Below are positions 9,480 through 21,137 of a stretch of DNA of 64,000 nucleotides, piece by piece. The position numbers and the translations under genes were made by a program. The stretch is taken from positions 88,700,650 through 88,764,649 of the forward strand of contig OZ035962.1 in NCBI GenBank assembly GCA_964034945.1, written 5' to 3'. The first letter of the stretch is position 1. The number at the start of each line of letters is the position of its first letter. The notes under the pieces were generated by a model. That model was not told the DNA's origin and did no database searches. It saw only the letters and a list, made by a program, of their open reading frames with translations. Source of the stretch: Chrysopilus asiliformis. Lineage: Eukaryota; Arthropoda; Insecta; Diptera; Rhagionidae.

Positions 9480-12400
9480 AAATTAGCAAATTTCAAATAA
9501 CATTAGAAACATTTCTCAAGATTTATTACAGAGTTTCATTTAATTTAACATCTATTAAAATACTTGACATAATTTTTAGTCAATAAAACGATAATCACAT
9601 TCAAAAAGACGAGACGTATTGAGACTAAGAATAATTATAGCCCATACCGATATTATTTATTTGATAATAAAAAGCAATTCTCATCAATTAATTAAAGATA
9701 TGTACGACAAGATGAGATCATTCCTTAAGGACCATTTCTTTTTATAGATCTCATCCATAGAGGTGGATAAGTAGAAAATTTATTCAAAGACGAGCAAATA
9801 AGTGACAAAGATATCTACGTTAAGAAATGATTTCAAGGTGTAGAACCGGGACAAAAGGGGTAAAATGGAAATAAATAAATTGAAAGCGAATGACGGAGTG
9901 ATGGTCTCGGAAGATTGAGGATAAGGAGATTGGATACTTGTAATCATAATCACTTAACACTTGAACAAATTTCAAAAGGGATTCGGCAGGATAGAAATTT
10001 TCCACTAAGTATCACAGCCATCAGCATCGTTTACTTACCTCTGGCGGTGGTTATTCCGGTGGGAGTGAAGATGTCTGAAGGATCATTTGAGCTGTCACTT
10101 CATCGTTATTGTTACGTTCGTTGTTTTATTTAATCGAGCGTTTTGTTAGAATTCATTGCATCGATACACCAGAAGCAAAAACGTGAAATATAAAAACTAA
10201 CTTCTTATCCAGGAACCAAAACTGTTTCAAAACTTTTTTTTTTACTGCAGATTTTACGACAAAAGTCCACCAAAAAAGCAAAAAAAAAAAAAATGAGGAA
10301 GTAACGTTTATTACAAACTGTTCACTATAGCAAAAAAAAAATTTGATCCTTGCTGTGCTGACGGTTATGTAAATTACTTTACTGCAGTTGAATCCCGGCT
10401 CCAGCTATAAATATCTGCAAGTGGAAAACAATCACAGATTGAGTATTTTTGATATTTGAAAATTGATAGAAACGAATGAGAAATGGGGACAAAAGCCCAA
10501 AACAAATAAACAAACAATTTTCCGTATATTTCACACATGTGGAAAGCTCAAAGGTATTTACCGAAACAGGAATAATACAACATCCGTATGCCTATATACA
10601 GGTACCATACCTTTATACTCAATTCCTGTTTTATGGGATTGGAAAAAAAATGTTTCTCTGTCAAGGCTTCTAGAGTCAATCAGTGCCACTCGTAGATTTA
10701 AGCACTCAACCAATAAAAAAAAAGAAGGAAACCATATAAACTGGGAAAATAAGGAGAATTTTATCGACAAATCGATCATCTATACCTCAATTCACAGAGG
10801 ATGATAGTCACAGGGGGTAACGGTTGATCGAAGACGCAAAGGGACTGTCGAATGGATATAGTGAAAAGGAGCTATGCATGTTATTCGTTGTATATCAACA
10901 ACAACAACAAACACCAACAATGAATCAACGATAGCAATCAACTAAACAAAGCACAATAACGGATATGTATTGAATTAGGTCCGTATTTGCCATCACTGAC
11001 TTTGACTTTAAGTGTCAATTGTGGAGGAGTCTATTGAATATCAAATGAATTCCTAATAACACTTGTTGAAACTACGTTCGGGTAATTAAATTTTAGTAAT
11101 CACAGAGAGTTTTGCAATTCATAAAAATCGGATGAAAAATTCAAATTACACAGAAAGTGCATTAAAACCGAAGCACTATTCAAACCGAACGGCGAAAAAT
11201 TGCACCAAAACTGCACCAAATTAGCACCAAAATTGCAATTCCAACTTAATCCATCGCAACAACTTAATTAAATCACGCTGCACATCGTTTAGTTGATTAA
11301 TTGAAATTAAAATTATTATTAAATTGTGTATGTCCTTACTTACAAATAATCTACAGATGGTTCCCGTTGATGGTGAAAACGAGAAACACTTCCATCGGCT
11401 ACGAGATCCTGTCTCGTACTGAACCGAATGGATGTGGATGTCTAAATCATTGTCGTCGTTTGTGGTCCTCAATGTATCTCTGATAGTAGCTTCTGATGGT
11501 CGGCTGATTCACTTTTCAGATCCTTTCAGTCGAGAGTAAAAAGGATTTCTTCCTTCCTTTCTTGTCCGGATTCGTTTCTTTCCTTTTTTTCCTGTCTTCT
11601 TCGCATTTGTCCTGTTGGTGTACTGTTGGAGCGTATCTTTTCTGCTCGATGCTGTTCCATCACATCTTTTTCCTCTGCTTAAAGATGATTTGGGATCGTA
11701 AATGGATGAGTGCGATGGTTTGGGGTTTTTCCTGTCAGCAAGTAAAGTAAATCGTTATAGCCTCAGGGTGAGTTCAATTTTGACATATGTTTCGGTCGAG
11801 GGATGGTTTTGCGCATTTTGCACGGAATTTCGCAGGAGAAGCAGAACTAAATTGTAGATTGAGGGGACTTTGGTGAAAAATCCTTTCCCCCACTCGAAGC
11901 ACCACAAATGGGGAAGTGATAATGGGGCGCATGGTGTGATTTATGACGAAATGTTTAAAACCTGTTGCCTTCTGCTATCCTGGCAATGATATTTTCACTC
12001 CCCATTACGTGTATCTCACTTTGATATTCTCAATTGCTGTTGATATACTATGGTAGGGGGGTCGTATATATTGCAGAGTTTCAGATATTTTGTAAGTTTG
12101 TTTGTATGAAAATTGATGATGGACTGACATGCTGACTGTGGATAGCAACAAGTGTTTGGATAAATCGAAAGGAAAACAATTACTTATACTCGTAGTATAT
12201 ACTAACTGGGCGAATGGGGCGAAATTTGATTTATAGAAACAAATTTCAGGTCAGACATTTGATATTTTCATTGTCAATAAAACTGTGTTTCAAAGTTAAA
12301 CTGTGAAAATTGATGACGTTTGAGTTATTTGTTGTTTTTCGCTTCCTCAAACATACGTCTTGGGTGTTTTTCTTTTTCTTCCTTATGACAATTATTAGTA

Positions 12401-12537
12401 TTATAGTAATTTAAGATATTTTTGTTTACATTGGGATTTATAATAGGAAAAAAAGTTGAACATTTAAAAGATGTAAAATGTAACTGACGAAATTCTCACA
12501 GGATTCAAACTAAATTAAGAAACATCGTTTTTTCCGA
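9480..12537. other. Low-repeat sequence without recognised genes
   Basis: About 3 kb with balanced sequence and few repeats. Several short frames exist (for example 10463-10804 plus, 113 codons), but none has a recognisable domain, conserved motif or convincing splice context. Intergenic or intronic sequence is likely. Confidence 0.4.
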
Positions 12538-12768
12538 AGGGCTGTCCATAAAGCGTGTGACACTTTTAGGAGGAGAGAAATCTTCAGTGATGTGACGATA
12601 ATACTCAATTGCATACAAAAAATTGTGAAAAATTTGAAAAGGGAGGTCCGAAACGTATTTTTTAGGTGGTTCCCAGCTGATCAACCGAACGCAAACGAAT
12701 CACAGTCTGGCTGCCAGGTTGGACTGATTTTTGTAAATTGAATCATTTCTCCGTTTTAAAATTTCATA
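12538..12768. repeat. Family-I end fragment ('gggctgtccataaa' type)
   Basis: It begins 'gggctgtccataaagcgtgtgac', matching the ends of elements at 47456-47599, 46806-47064 and 55165-55660. Only one end is evident here. The family motif is GGGCTGTCCATAAAATACG. Confidence 0.45.
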
Positions 12769-13219
12769 GGGCTATTCACTCTTTATCGTAGTTGATCGTA
12801 AACTCGTAGAATCGTAGAATCGTAAATAAAATCATAGTTTTTTGACAGTTCTCCATACAAATTTTTTTACGACGAAAACTACAATCTACCACACCTGAAG
12901 GTATGGTAAAATCGTAGTTTTTGTCGTACTTCTAATAAAGTGAGGTTAAGGCATGTTTTGTGACATGTCAACTTGGTGCCAACTCTAAAATGGACATTGG
13001 AAAAGCAAGTAAATTAAAGTATTTATATGATTTAGTATAAATTAAGAGTTAAAAAATGCTTTCAACAATTTAGGTAAAGAAAATAAATAAAAGAGTCAAA
13101 AATTTACGACAAAACCCACAACCTCTAGTAAAGCGCTGCTCACGCTTCGTTGTATTTTTCCATCGTAGATGTACAGTACATCTACGATTTTACGATCTAC
13201 GATCAAGAGTGAATAGCCC
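12769..13219. mobile_element. TIR MITE with TA duplication (451 bp)
   Basis: The ends GGGCTATTCACTCTT and AAGAGTGAATAGCCC are inverted copies, flanked by TA (12767-12768 and 13220-13221). Subterminal sequence carries repeated 'atcgtaga' blocks in both orientations, including the palindrome 'gatgtacagtacatc'. No coding capacity. Confidence 0.8.
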
Positions 13220-13234
13220 TAATATTTACAGTAT

Positions 13235-14330
13235 CGTAAACAAGAATTTTAAGCCGAATGAATGGAAAATACTTAATTCAGTCCACAAAAAAGTATCTGT
13301 GATTCGTCTACGTTCGGGGAGAGTGTGGATTTTCAAGAGAAAAATAAATTTCTTGGCAAACCTCAAAAATGTTCTCTTTTATAAAAAAATTCTCAAAAAC
13401 TAATAGAGCTAGAGCCATTTTACAGGCCTAGAATGGGACAATCCTATCAACTTTTGGTGGAAATTTGTTAATCGGAAGTAATCAAAATTGCGGCTTTTTA
13501 GAAATCACAACACCGAAACTGCGCGTTTTTCAGTAGTCTTATGTATAAAAAAAGTTGGAGACAATAAAATTTTCTACATTTTGTATTTTACTAGAACTTT
13601 GTATATTCAGCCGTTATCGAGGTATACCGTTATTTAAAAAAAACAGTTTTTCGCCATTATCTCGAAAAATACCGGGTTTTTGGTGGTTTAATGTATTATG
13701 TTTTGGTGGTTTACTGTATAATGAAGAGAATAATGTTTGCCATAATTTTGCCTTTTACCGCAAATCAATATCTTTGACCGTTATCGAGATATTTCAGTTT
13801 AAAAAAAAAATCATATCTATATATTTATATATAAAAATAGATGTTTGTCTGTCTGTCTGTCCGTTTCAGATTACAAAACTCAAAAACTACTGGACCGATT
13901 TTTACGCGGTTTTTTGCAAAATGATCTGTGTTGCCAGGAGCAGGTTTTTAGCTATGTAGATTCTTAAAATTCGAAACGGAAGGTCCTGTAAGGATAATGA
14001 AAATGTCGTTTTTCCAATTTTTCTCGCAAAAACAGGCTTTGGGAGGTTTTCAGGGTTGCTTATCACGAATCTGGAGTTGGAATTTCAAAATTCAAAACGG
14101 AAGGTCCTGTAAGGATAACATTTTTTCCCAAAACTTTTTAAGTTATTTATGGTTTTTTGGCATTCTAAAATTTATATAAAAATTTTAGCTGCCCACGAAG
14201 GGTCTGCTAGTTTTTATATAAACTAAGATTTTATTCGTTAGGTAAGTTGTGCAGAAACTTAGATTTTGTATAAGAAAGTCATGTGGTGTTCTCATCAAAT
14301 ATTTTATATTTAAAAAAAAAGCTGTGGGGG
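13235..14330 (+). repeat. Family-H dispersed repeat, copy with Helitron insertion
   Basis: Landmarks are 'atgggacaatcctatcaact', 'gaaatcacaac', 'ccgttatcgagg' and the end block 'ttattcgttagg' ... 'gtataagaaagtcatgtg'. The reverse-strand copy at 48225-49250 keeps the same order, and the end blocks recur at 1-80 and 17050-17150. Interrupted by the Helitron-like element at 13816-14210. The long frame 13555-13959 crosses the insertion border and is not a gene. Confidence 0.55.
13816..14210 (+). mobile_element. Helitron-like non-autonomous element (395 bp)
   Basis: It starts TC and ends 'ggtctgctag', i.e. CTAG, between a 5' A and a 3' T, which is the Helitron insertion signature without target duplication. 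A short imperfect hairpin ('gcccacgaagggt') sits just before CTAG. Near the 5' end is a GTCT microsatellite ('tttgtctgtctgtctgtccg'). Two copies of 'acggaaggtcctgtaaggat' lie 122 bp apart (13978 and 14099), the same minisatellite unit found in reverse at 28500-28985. The host family-H sequence resumes on both sides. No Rep/helicase coding. Confidence 0.7.
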
Positions 14331-15739
14331 GTTTCAAATCTCTAACTCACTTTGTTCGCGAGGTATGAAATTTTGGCCCGTAATTCTTTATTCGCGGTAT
14401 TTGTGAGCACGTATCCTTCAAAAATTTGCTTTTACCGCTATTCAGGAGCAGGGGGACGAACTAGCGGGACATATTTTATAGACTGCTCCTTTTATCAGAT
14501 TCCGAAATCGTCCCAAAATTTCAAAGAGATTTTTCACCACAGAATTTAAAAAAAAAACTAGATTGGAGAGAACAAATATGCGATACCAAAGTGACACCGC
14601 TAGTCATTTTTATCTACAAACAAAAAGATTAAATTTAAAAATTCGTTTCTAAAACTTAAAAAAAAAACTTTTGGATTCTCCTAAGAAGATATCTAAAAAC
14701 ACCCGCATAAAATGGCATTGAAATGATTGAAAATAAATTTATTATTATGGTCTGTCGGAAATTTGTGATAATTGACCGGAAAAGCAAAGATAAATTTCCG
14801 TTCTCCTATCCTACACCATTCAAATAATGTTTCCCCACCGTTTTCGCTTTGTTTTGTCAAATTTAGTTGAAATTAAGTGTCAGAAACATCAGAGCAGAGC
14901 CTTTTACTCAACTAACACCCAAGCAATCGGTCGACTGAAGCAAGTTAAACGAGGTCGAGGTCCTGCCGAAGGAGTTCTCCTAATCGTGAACATCCAATTT
15001 AACCATAATTCAATCGTAGATAAAATAATTTTTCATTCATTCATACATTTATATAAAGTTTTCATCGTTTCTCCAAGTTAGAACTGCAAAAATTTATGAT
15101 TTGAATTTGACTAGAAAATGTTTTGAATTTTGATTTTATCTCAAGAGATGAAGATGGATGGACGGAAACTTTTCTTTCAAACTGGACGTTGTTGGCAGTT
15201 TTGGTTTGTGTGTATTTTACACTTGAATTCCCCATTTCAAGATTTCTCTTAAGGTCAAAAAAGTGCAAAAGTCGTAATACAATATTTTTTTTTGTTTTTG
15301 CTTAAACACGAGAAAAAATTCCTCAAGGAAAACTTAACAAACTGACTTTCTTGGATATATGGGTATTTCTTTTTCATTGCTTGGCACCTTTTTTCCTTGC
15401 TTGGTTTACACCTTAAATGTCAAAACGTGTTTCTTTAAGGATTTGGTTAATAGTAAAAAAATCTGTTCTCTAGCAAACTTTCTCGAGGTAATGGGTGCGA
15501 ATGTTTTTCTCTGCGATTTTCGATCGATTCATTTCTGCTGCAATAAGGCAGATAGATGTCTGATTTGATTTTGTTTTAAAATAAAGTATCAGTGGAAGGT
15601 TGAAAAACGAGTTAAAAGATAAATTTTCCACTTAAACATTTTTAACAAAAAAAAACATTTTAAATAATATCATAAGAAAAGCTACAATTCCAGGAGCCAA
15701 TCGTTAAATACTATATGTGAGAAAAGAAAATTTAAAAAA
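14331..15739. other. Unannotated AT-rich sequence
   Basis: Short frames only; nothing with recognisable domains, splice structure or terminal repeats. Confidence 0.4.
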
Positions 15740-15824
15740 AATGTATGAAGGAGGAGGGACGGAGTGGTCCTCAGCCTTGCTATTTACTTGAAATACAACT
15801 GTAAAAAAATTTAAGTCTCTAGCC

Positions 15825-16557
15825 CCGTGGTTCCCAAACTTTTTCAGTTGACGCCCCCTTGAACACTTATCAAACAGCTGACCTTTTTTGAAAACCTGTC
15901 ACACCTCCGTGGTTCTATTCTAATATTTTGAGTTAAAAATCCACACACTTTTACTATCCATTTCAATTATTTATTTCCCTAGTTTCTACAAAAAAAAAAA
16001 CTGAAAAAAAAGAAAATTAATGGGATGGGTGACACTGTTTTTCTTTCACTAAAATCTGAATGTTAGATCTGATGTTTGATAGAACACACCGGAGATCGCT
16101 TTCCAGGGGTGGCTTCATGTAACTTATTTTCGATCGACTAATTGGTCGAAGGAAATCTTTCGTCGACCAAAACTGATTAAACAGGAGGTACAGCCAAACC
16201 ACTGCCAGATTCGGATTCAGCGACCCAAAATTACCCAGAAAAGACTCTTATATCGTGTGCACCAGAGTGAGTGTCCTCCTGTTTAATCAGTTTTGGTCGA
16301 CGAAAGATTTCCTTCGACCAATTAGTCGATCGAAAATAAGTTACATGAAGCCACCCCTGATTAAGTCTGCAACGCTACTTTGTTTTTATTAGACAAGACG
16401 AGAACAATATCTTGAAATGTTAATTTCAAATTTCTTCACGCCTACCGCCCGTAGCTCTACGCCCCCCAAGGGGGCGCGGTTGAAATTGTTTCACGCCCCC
16501 CTGGCCGTGGCCCCACGTCCCCCAAAGGGGGCGCGCGCCCCAGTTTGGGAACCATGG
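15825..16557. mobile_element. hAT-type MITE ('TGGTTCCCAAACT'), carrying a nested foldback
   Basis: The left end CCGTGGTTCCCAAACT and the right end 'agtttgggaaccatgg' are inverted copies of the common hAT-type terminus CAGTGGTTCCCAAACT. The right part is GC-rich with two 'cccccaaggggg'-like blocks. I could not find a clean 8-bp duplication: the flanking family-A sequence continues with at most one base of overlap, so flanks may have been trimmed. Element 16104-16359 is nested inside. Confidence 0.7.
16104..16359. mobile_element. Near-perfect foldback (256 bp) nested in the hAT-type MITE
   Basis: Arms of about 85 bp, starting CAGGGGTGGCTTCATGTAAC, are almost exact reverse complements. The CAG...CTG ends suggest a hAT type, but flanking octamers do not match. 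The loop ('cagattcggattcagcgacc' ... 'cttatatcgtgtgcacc') resembles 7108-7190, indicating a repeated source. No ORF of note. Confidence 0.7.
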
Positions 16558-16574
16558 CTTGATCTTTTCGAAAG

Positions 16575-17150
16575 TATTCACGGACAATCTTTCACAATCA
16601 TTAGTGATCCCAAACGGGTTAGTGCATTTTTTGATTTAACAGTTCTTACGTATCCTCAACGGTTCATAAGACATTTGAAAAAAAAAATTATTTTGAAAAT
16701 ATCTCAAAAACTATGTGCTTTTGGAAACAACGGAAAAAACGAATGTAAAGGATATAAAATTTTCTGTATTTTTTGCTTTAGCGGCTTTTACGTATCTCTA
16801 ACGGTTCTCGACATTTTCGAAAAGGTATTTTTTTAACATATTTTTTTCGAAACTAAAATAATATTGCGGAGGAAAGTTTTTGCGAATTGCTAGCAAACTA
16901 ACGGTTTTTCGAAAAAACATTTAAAGGTAGAATTATAGATATTAAAATTCTCTACATCACCGTAATCGATACCTTTTACTTTCACCGTAAATCGATAACT
17001 TTTACCGTTATTAAGGTATTTTAGATTTTTTAAAAGAAAAATTCATATATTTATAAAAGCAATTATTTTATTCGTCGGGTTTTAGTGTAAATTGTACAGA
17101 AACGTAGATTTTGTATAAGAAAGTCATGTGCTGTTCACATCAGTTATGTT
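16575..17150 (+). repeat. Family-B/H dispersed repeat fragment
   Basis: It carries 'ttttgaaaatatctcaaaaa', 'acgtatctctaacggttctc', 'attgcggaggaaagttttt' and the H-type end 'gtataagaaagtcatgtg'. No terminal repeats or coding capacity. Confidence 0.5.
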
Positions 17151-17621
17151 TTTTACAGAGTTGGACAAAATCACTGGTTCTGTTCGAATCTGGTTTAAAG
17201 GGGGCTCACTTTCTGTACATCACAATTAAATTCGAATAGGAAGTTATCCATAAAATACATCCTTGGTTTTAGTTTTAAGCTTTTTGAACTCCTGACTGCC
17301 CTTTTCAGGCTTTTACGTTATGAAAACAGATTTTGACTCTTGCATGTCCGTCCAACTGTCTGCCCTTTGTACGAGAACACCAAAACTTTCAAAATGATTG
17401 AGCTAGAGACTTAAATTTTTTTACAGTTACGATTATAGTAAATGATAAAGCTAAGTTCTAGAACATGTAAAGTCGGTCCATTTCTAATCACCACTCCCAA
17501 CCTCCCCCTCCTCACCACACTATACAAGCGAAACGGTTTTTTGGAATTTTATCGAAAACGGTGAGTCATATAGAAAAATTAAAATAGGATTTTACGCAAC
17601 TTATCCATACACCAAAATCCA

Positions 17622-17793
17622 GGAGTGGTATTCCGTAACTTGTTTCAAGCGTTTGTTTCGAGTTAAAAGAAAAGTAGTATTCGCGATCTCTGTTTCGCCA
17701 TGTCATTTATCTTGATCGGAACAAAGACAGCGAATATTACTTTTTCCTCTAACTCGAAACAAACGCTTGAAACAAGTTACGGAATAACACCCC
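17622..17793. mobile_element. 172-bp foldback MITE, copy 1
   Basis: The arms begin GGAGTGGTATTCCGTAACTT and contain 'caagcgtttgtttcgagtta'. The right arm is the reverse complement. A second copy of identical length lies at 63241-63412. Comparison with the uninterrupted family-A sequence suggests a short CCAG duplication (weak). No coding capacity. Confidence 0.75.
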
Positions 17794-17917
17794 AGTTGGA
17801 GCACTGTTTCTTCTTCTCCTATACAAATGGGATACTTATTTCCTGTTTTCTCGAAAACTGTGTATCGTTTCTAAAAATTTATACAGATGAAATGTGTTTA
17901 GAATATGATTTTACATT

Positions 17918-18412
17918 CAGGGTATTCACAGTCCTCTTTTAAATTGCGGGTAAATTTACCGCTCGGTAATTCAGTCAAATTTAACAGATTTTTACCGAGA
18001 CGGTAACTTGGTTCATGTAAAAATGAATTACCGGATTCGGTAATTGTATACATGCCTTGAGTCGTGTTTTCCGGCCCGGTTATTCGGTATCAAGAATCAA
18101 CCGCGAGTGGCGCTAGTAATGTTTTTAGTTGTCAAATTTTCTCGCTGGTTATCTCATCGGACTGATGCAAATTTTTTCAATTTTGATAGCCGTTGCCACA
18201 ATAGAAATTCAAAAGAATACATCAAACATGGATTTAAAGGTATGTGACATATTTTACAATAAAATTCGCAGTTCATGATTTGGTCACGTATCAAATAAAA
18301 GCGCTGTTCTCAAATCTGTGCTGTGGGATGTTCACAGCAGAATATTTTCAGTCTTTTAATATTACCGAAAATACCGAATACCGAAAATTAAAAGAGGATT
18401 GTGAATACCCTG
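17918..18412. mobile_element. TIR element with CAGGG termini (495 bp)
   Basis: The ends CAGGGTATTCACAGTCCTCT and its near-complement at 18393-18412 are inverted. The interior has several 'cggtaatt'-type blocks in both orientations. The CAGGG start is hAT-like, but the flanks support only a 3-bp ATT repeat, so the superfamily is open. It sits in family A. Confidence 0.6.
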
Positions 18413-18500
18413 ATTACTTATCCATACATCAAAATACATCAAAAGTTGGACCACTGTTTCGCCCTCTCCCATACAAATGGATTTTTTTAAATAAAAAATT

Positions 18501-19905
18501 TGTCTGTCCTCATATAAAGTATTTATCAATACCTCTGGCAATTGTAGCTTTTCTTATATTTTTAATAATGTGCATATGATCAAAAGATCTCACGACAATC
18601 TGCGCTAATAAAAATCACCATTTTATGGTTATAATCACAATCCAGCAAAATGAGATGTTTTAAACTTAATTACGTATTAATGAAGCAATAAAATAATATA
18701 TTTTTCTTGTTATTTTCATTGTTTAAACATGAAATGGTATGGAAATCAATAAAATCTGTCGATTAAGACACTTTAAACTAATTTATGACAAGATAATTAA
18801 TGGCAAACTGCACAAAGTTTCATATTTTTACATAACAGAAATCAATTCTCATGCTAAATAATTTATTTTTCTCCTCAAATGCAATTATTTCAGTCATTTA
18901 ATGATGGATTTTTTTCAATGAATTTTATTCATTTATCACCTTTTGTTTGTAAATAAAGATGGTTAAAAATTTAAACATATTACAGCACGATACTTGAACA
19001 AAACTCGATCTCTAATTGAAATTTTAAGTCCATTATGAAAAGACGTAAAGATTTTTTCCCAATAAAATATGAAATTGCGGAAATTAAAGTGAATCGTTTT
19101 GCACCTAAAATATTTCTTTAAGAATTCGAAAAATCGAAAGCTATAAAATTCACAGTAAAAACATCCTGTCTGTCGTAAAAAAATATTCTCACACGATTAA
19201 TTTTAGAGACTACGTAAAAAAGTTCATTGTTGTCCAATATTGTGGTGTTTTTTTTAACTTCATAGAGGGTTGGAGTTAAAATCGCTGATTTAATACAACC
19301 TCTGGGAATATGTTGAAATGTTAGGACAATATCTCTTTTTGTGGTTTCCCCGGCCACAGAACTAAAGTCGCCGCGTGAAAAATACGCATCTACAAGATGT
19401 GACCACCAAAACGTCAAATGTACAACCAGCAAAAAAAAAGTGAACGGAAAACCAGAAAAATACTAAATTTTCCGAGGAATTAGGGAGTGGGTGTTGTAGC
19501 GTCCAACTGCTAGATTTTTGGTCTTTACTGCTGTTCCATTTCGACAACCTTCATTCCAGTGAAGTATCGTACGATTCAAAAAGGGAGTTTTTCTGCATTG
19601 AAAGATGCTGAAATGTTGAAAGTTTTGAGTGTGTTAGTTTGGTATGCGATGAAGTTGAAGTTGCTCTGGAGACAGAATCCCTTTAGAGGCTGGTACTATC
19701 CTCCATCTAACACAAGGACACGGGAATTTGTGGCGAAGAGTATTATGATGTCGCGTGCCAGGAATTTAAACCACAACGTTTCAACAAGTTGTTTCTTTTG
19801 TATACAGTGGGTTACAAAATATCGCGAGACAAATGTAGCTGAATCCACCTAACGGTGAGATGACACCTTTTTTAGATAGTCAAACCTTATGAACATAAGC
19901 AGGTA
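18501..19905. other. Unannotated AT-rich sequence
   Basis: Contains frames of 97-104 codons (19118-19432 minus, 19559-19852 plus) with no recognisable domain. No repeat boundary found. Confidence 0.35.
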
Positions 19906-21135
19906 CACGGTAAAAACTGGAGTCTAATTTTAAGACTTTTTTCCTACATATAGGTCAACACCTTTTTGAGCCTAAAAATCAAACTTTAAAAGTTTGAAAT
20001 TATTTTCCTTTTAAATAGTATTATCCGGTCTAAATTTAAGGTATTAAAATTTAAATTTTAGTCTAAAAAATCTAAAAATTAGTTCCAAATTTCTAAAAAT
20101 TCTCAAATTAAAACCTTACGGTTTAAGTTTAAGATGCATGAGTCTTAAATTTAGACTGGAATGGTTAAAAAATAGTCATAAACTTCTAAAATTCGTGAAT
20201 TACCCGGGTAAATAAGACTATCCGGTCTAAATTTAAGACTTAAAAGTTTTAATTTCAAACTGAAATTACTAAAAAGTAGTTACAATTTTCTAAAACTGAC
20301 TCAAATTTAGACTTCGAAGTTTAAATTCCAAACCTTTTTTTTATGTTTATGCCAGGAGCTTAGGCAAATTGCCTCTAATGCCGAAGTGTTTAGGTCCATG
20401 AGCAGAAAAACTTCCAAATTCAAATTCAAGCCGAATTATTTTTGCCCTGAGTGGGATTTGAACCACTGCTCTTTGGATCACAAGGCAAGCACTTAGCTAA
20501 CTGAGCCATCCACGCCCGCGAATTAAATTCTTAATTTTAGATTAATATGTATAGAAAATATACTCAGACTTCTAAAAAAAACCAATTCCAGACTTTACTT
20601 TCTAAATTTTAGAATAATGAGTTTTAATTATAGGCTGAAATGATTAAAAAGTAGTCACAATTTTCTAAAACTGAATAAATTGTAGAATTTGAAGTTTTGT
20701 TTTTAGACCGAAAAGTCGAATTCGAGCATCGCGACTTTTCTAAAAATTGACCGACCGACTGATGAATTTGAAAAAGAAAAATAAACTGAAAAGACTAAAT
20801 ATTAGACAAAAAGTTTAATTCAATTTTATCCGAATTGAAGTAAAACTTACAAGGTTTAGTTCTCAAACTTATAGGTCTAATATTTCGATTAAAAGTCTAG
20901 AAATAAGGCGGAGAGGTTTAAAACAAATTTTTAAGAAAGAAAAAGTTTACTTTTTAAACTATAGTCTTAAAAATAAACCGAAACTCACTAAATATTAAAC
21001 TTTTCGACTAAAATATACTCTAAACTTTCAAAAAGTTTTAAAAATAGAGAAAATAGTTTAAAATTCCACTAAACTTTCAAAAGTTTAAAAAATAGAAGGA
21101 AAAAGTCTTAAAATTAGACTCCAGTTTTTACCGTG
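19906..21135. mobile_element. TIR element 'CACGGTAAAAACTGG' (1230 bp)
   Basis: Inverted termini start CACGGTAAAAACTGGAGTCT and extend about 38 bp. TA flanks both ends (19904-19905 and 21136-21137). The interior is made of degenerate blocks such as 'ggtctaaatttaagac' in both orientations with no transposase frame. It contains the SINE at 20329-20522. The right TA is shared with the next element (21138-21596). Confidence 0.75.
20329..20522 (-). mobile_element. tRNA-derived SINE
   Basis: On the minus strand the head reads like a tRNA. A box A region 'TGGCTCAGTTAGCTAAGTG' is followed about 40 nt later by box B 'GGTTCAAATCC' within a T-arm (AGTGG/CCACT). The body follows, ending in 'ATAAAAAAAA'. 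The acceptor-stem halves do not pair, so it is not a functional tRNA. An 8-bp direct repeat TTAAATTC (20321-20328 and 20523-20530) flanks it as a target duplication. Internal RNA polymerase III promoter boxes appear intact. Confidence 0.75.
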
Positions 21136-21137
21136 TA

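Larger units (their letters stand above)
15740..16620 (+). repeat. Family-A repeat fragment split by a hAT-type element
   Basis: The left part ('ggagggacggagtggtcc' ... 'aagtctctagc') and right part ('cttgatcttttcgaaag') join into the family-A consensus around 'aagtctctagctcaatcttttcg' once 15825-16557 is removed. Confidence 0.5.
17160..18500 (-). repeat. Family-A repeats in reverse orientation, with two MITE insertions
   Basis: Reverse-complement landmarks of family A: 'actttcaaaatgattgagct', 'aaacggtgagtcatat', 'ttatccatacaccaaaatcc' and 'gaatatgattttac'. MITEs at 17622-17793 and 17918-18412 interrupt it. At least two partially overlapping copies are merged here; exact junctions are unclear. 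Confidence 0.5.

Noticed and set aside
10463..10804. Possible small gene of 113 codons
   Set aside because: No recognisable domain, overlapping frames of similar length on both strands, and no splice or promoter support; left as unannotated.
13555..13959. 134-codon plus-strand frame
   Set aside because: It crosses the border of the Helitron-like insertion and includes translated GTCT repeats; no domain.
16417..16836. 139-codon plus-strand frame with proline-rich start
   Set aside because: It begins in the GC-rich end of a hAT-type MITE and continues into family A and B repeats.
20437..20519. A functional tRNA gene on the minus strand
   Set aside because: A and B boxes and the T-arm are present, but the acceptor-stem halves do not pair, and a body, A-rich tail and target duplication mark it as a SINE.
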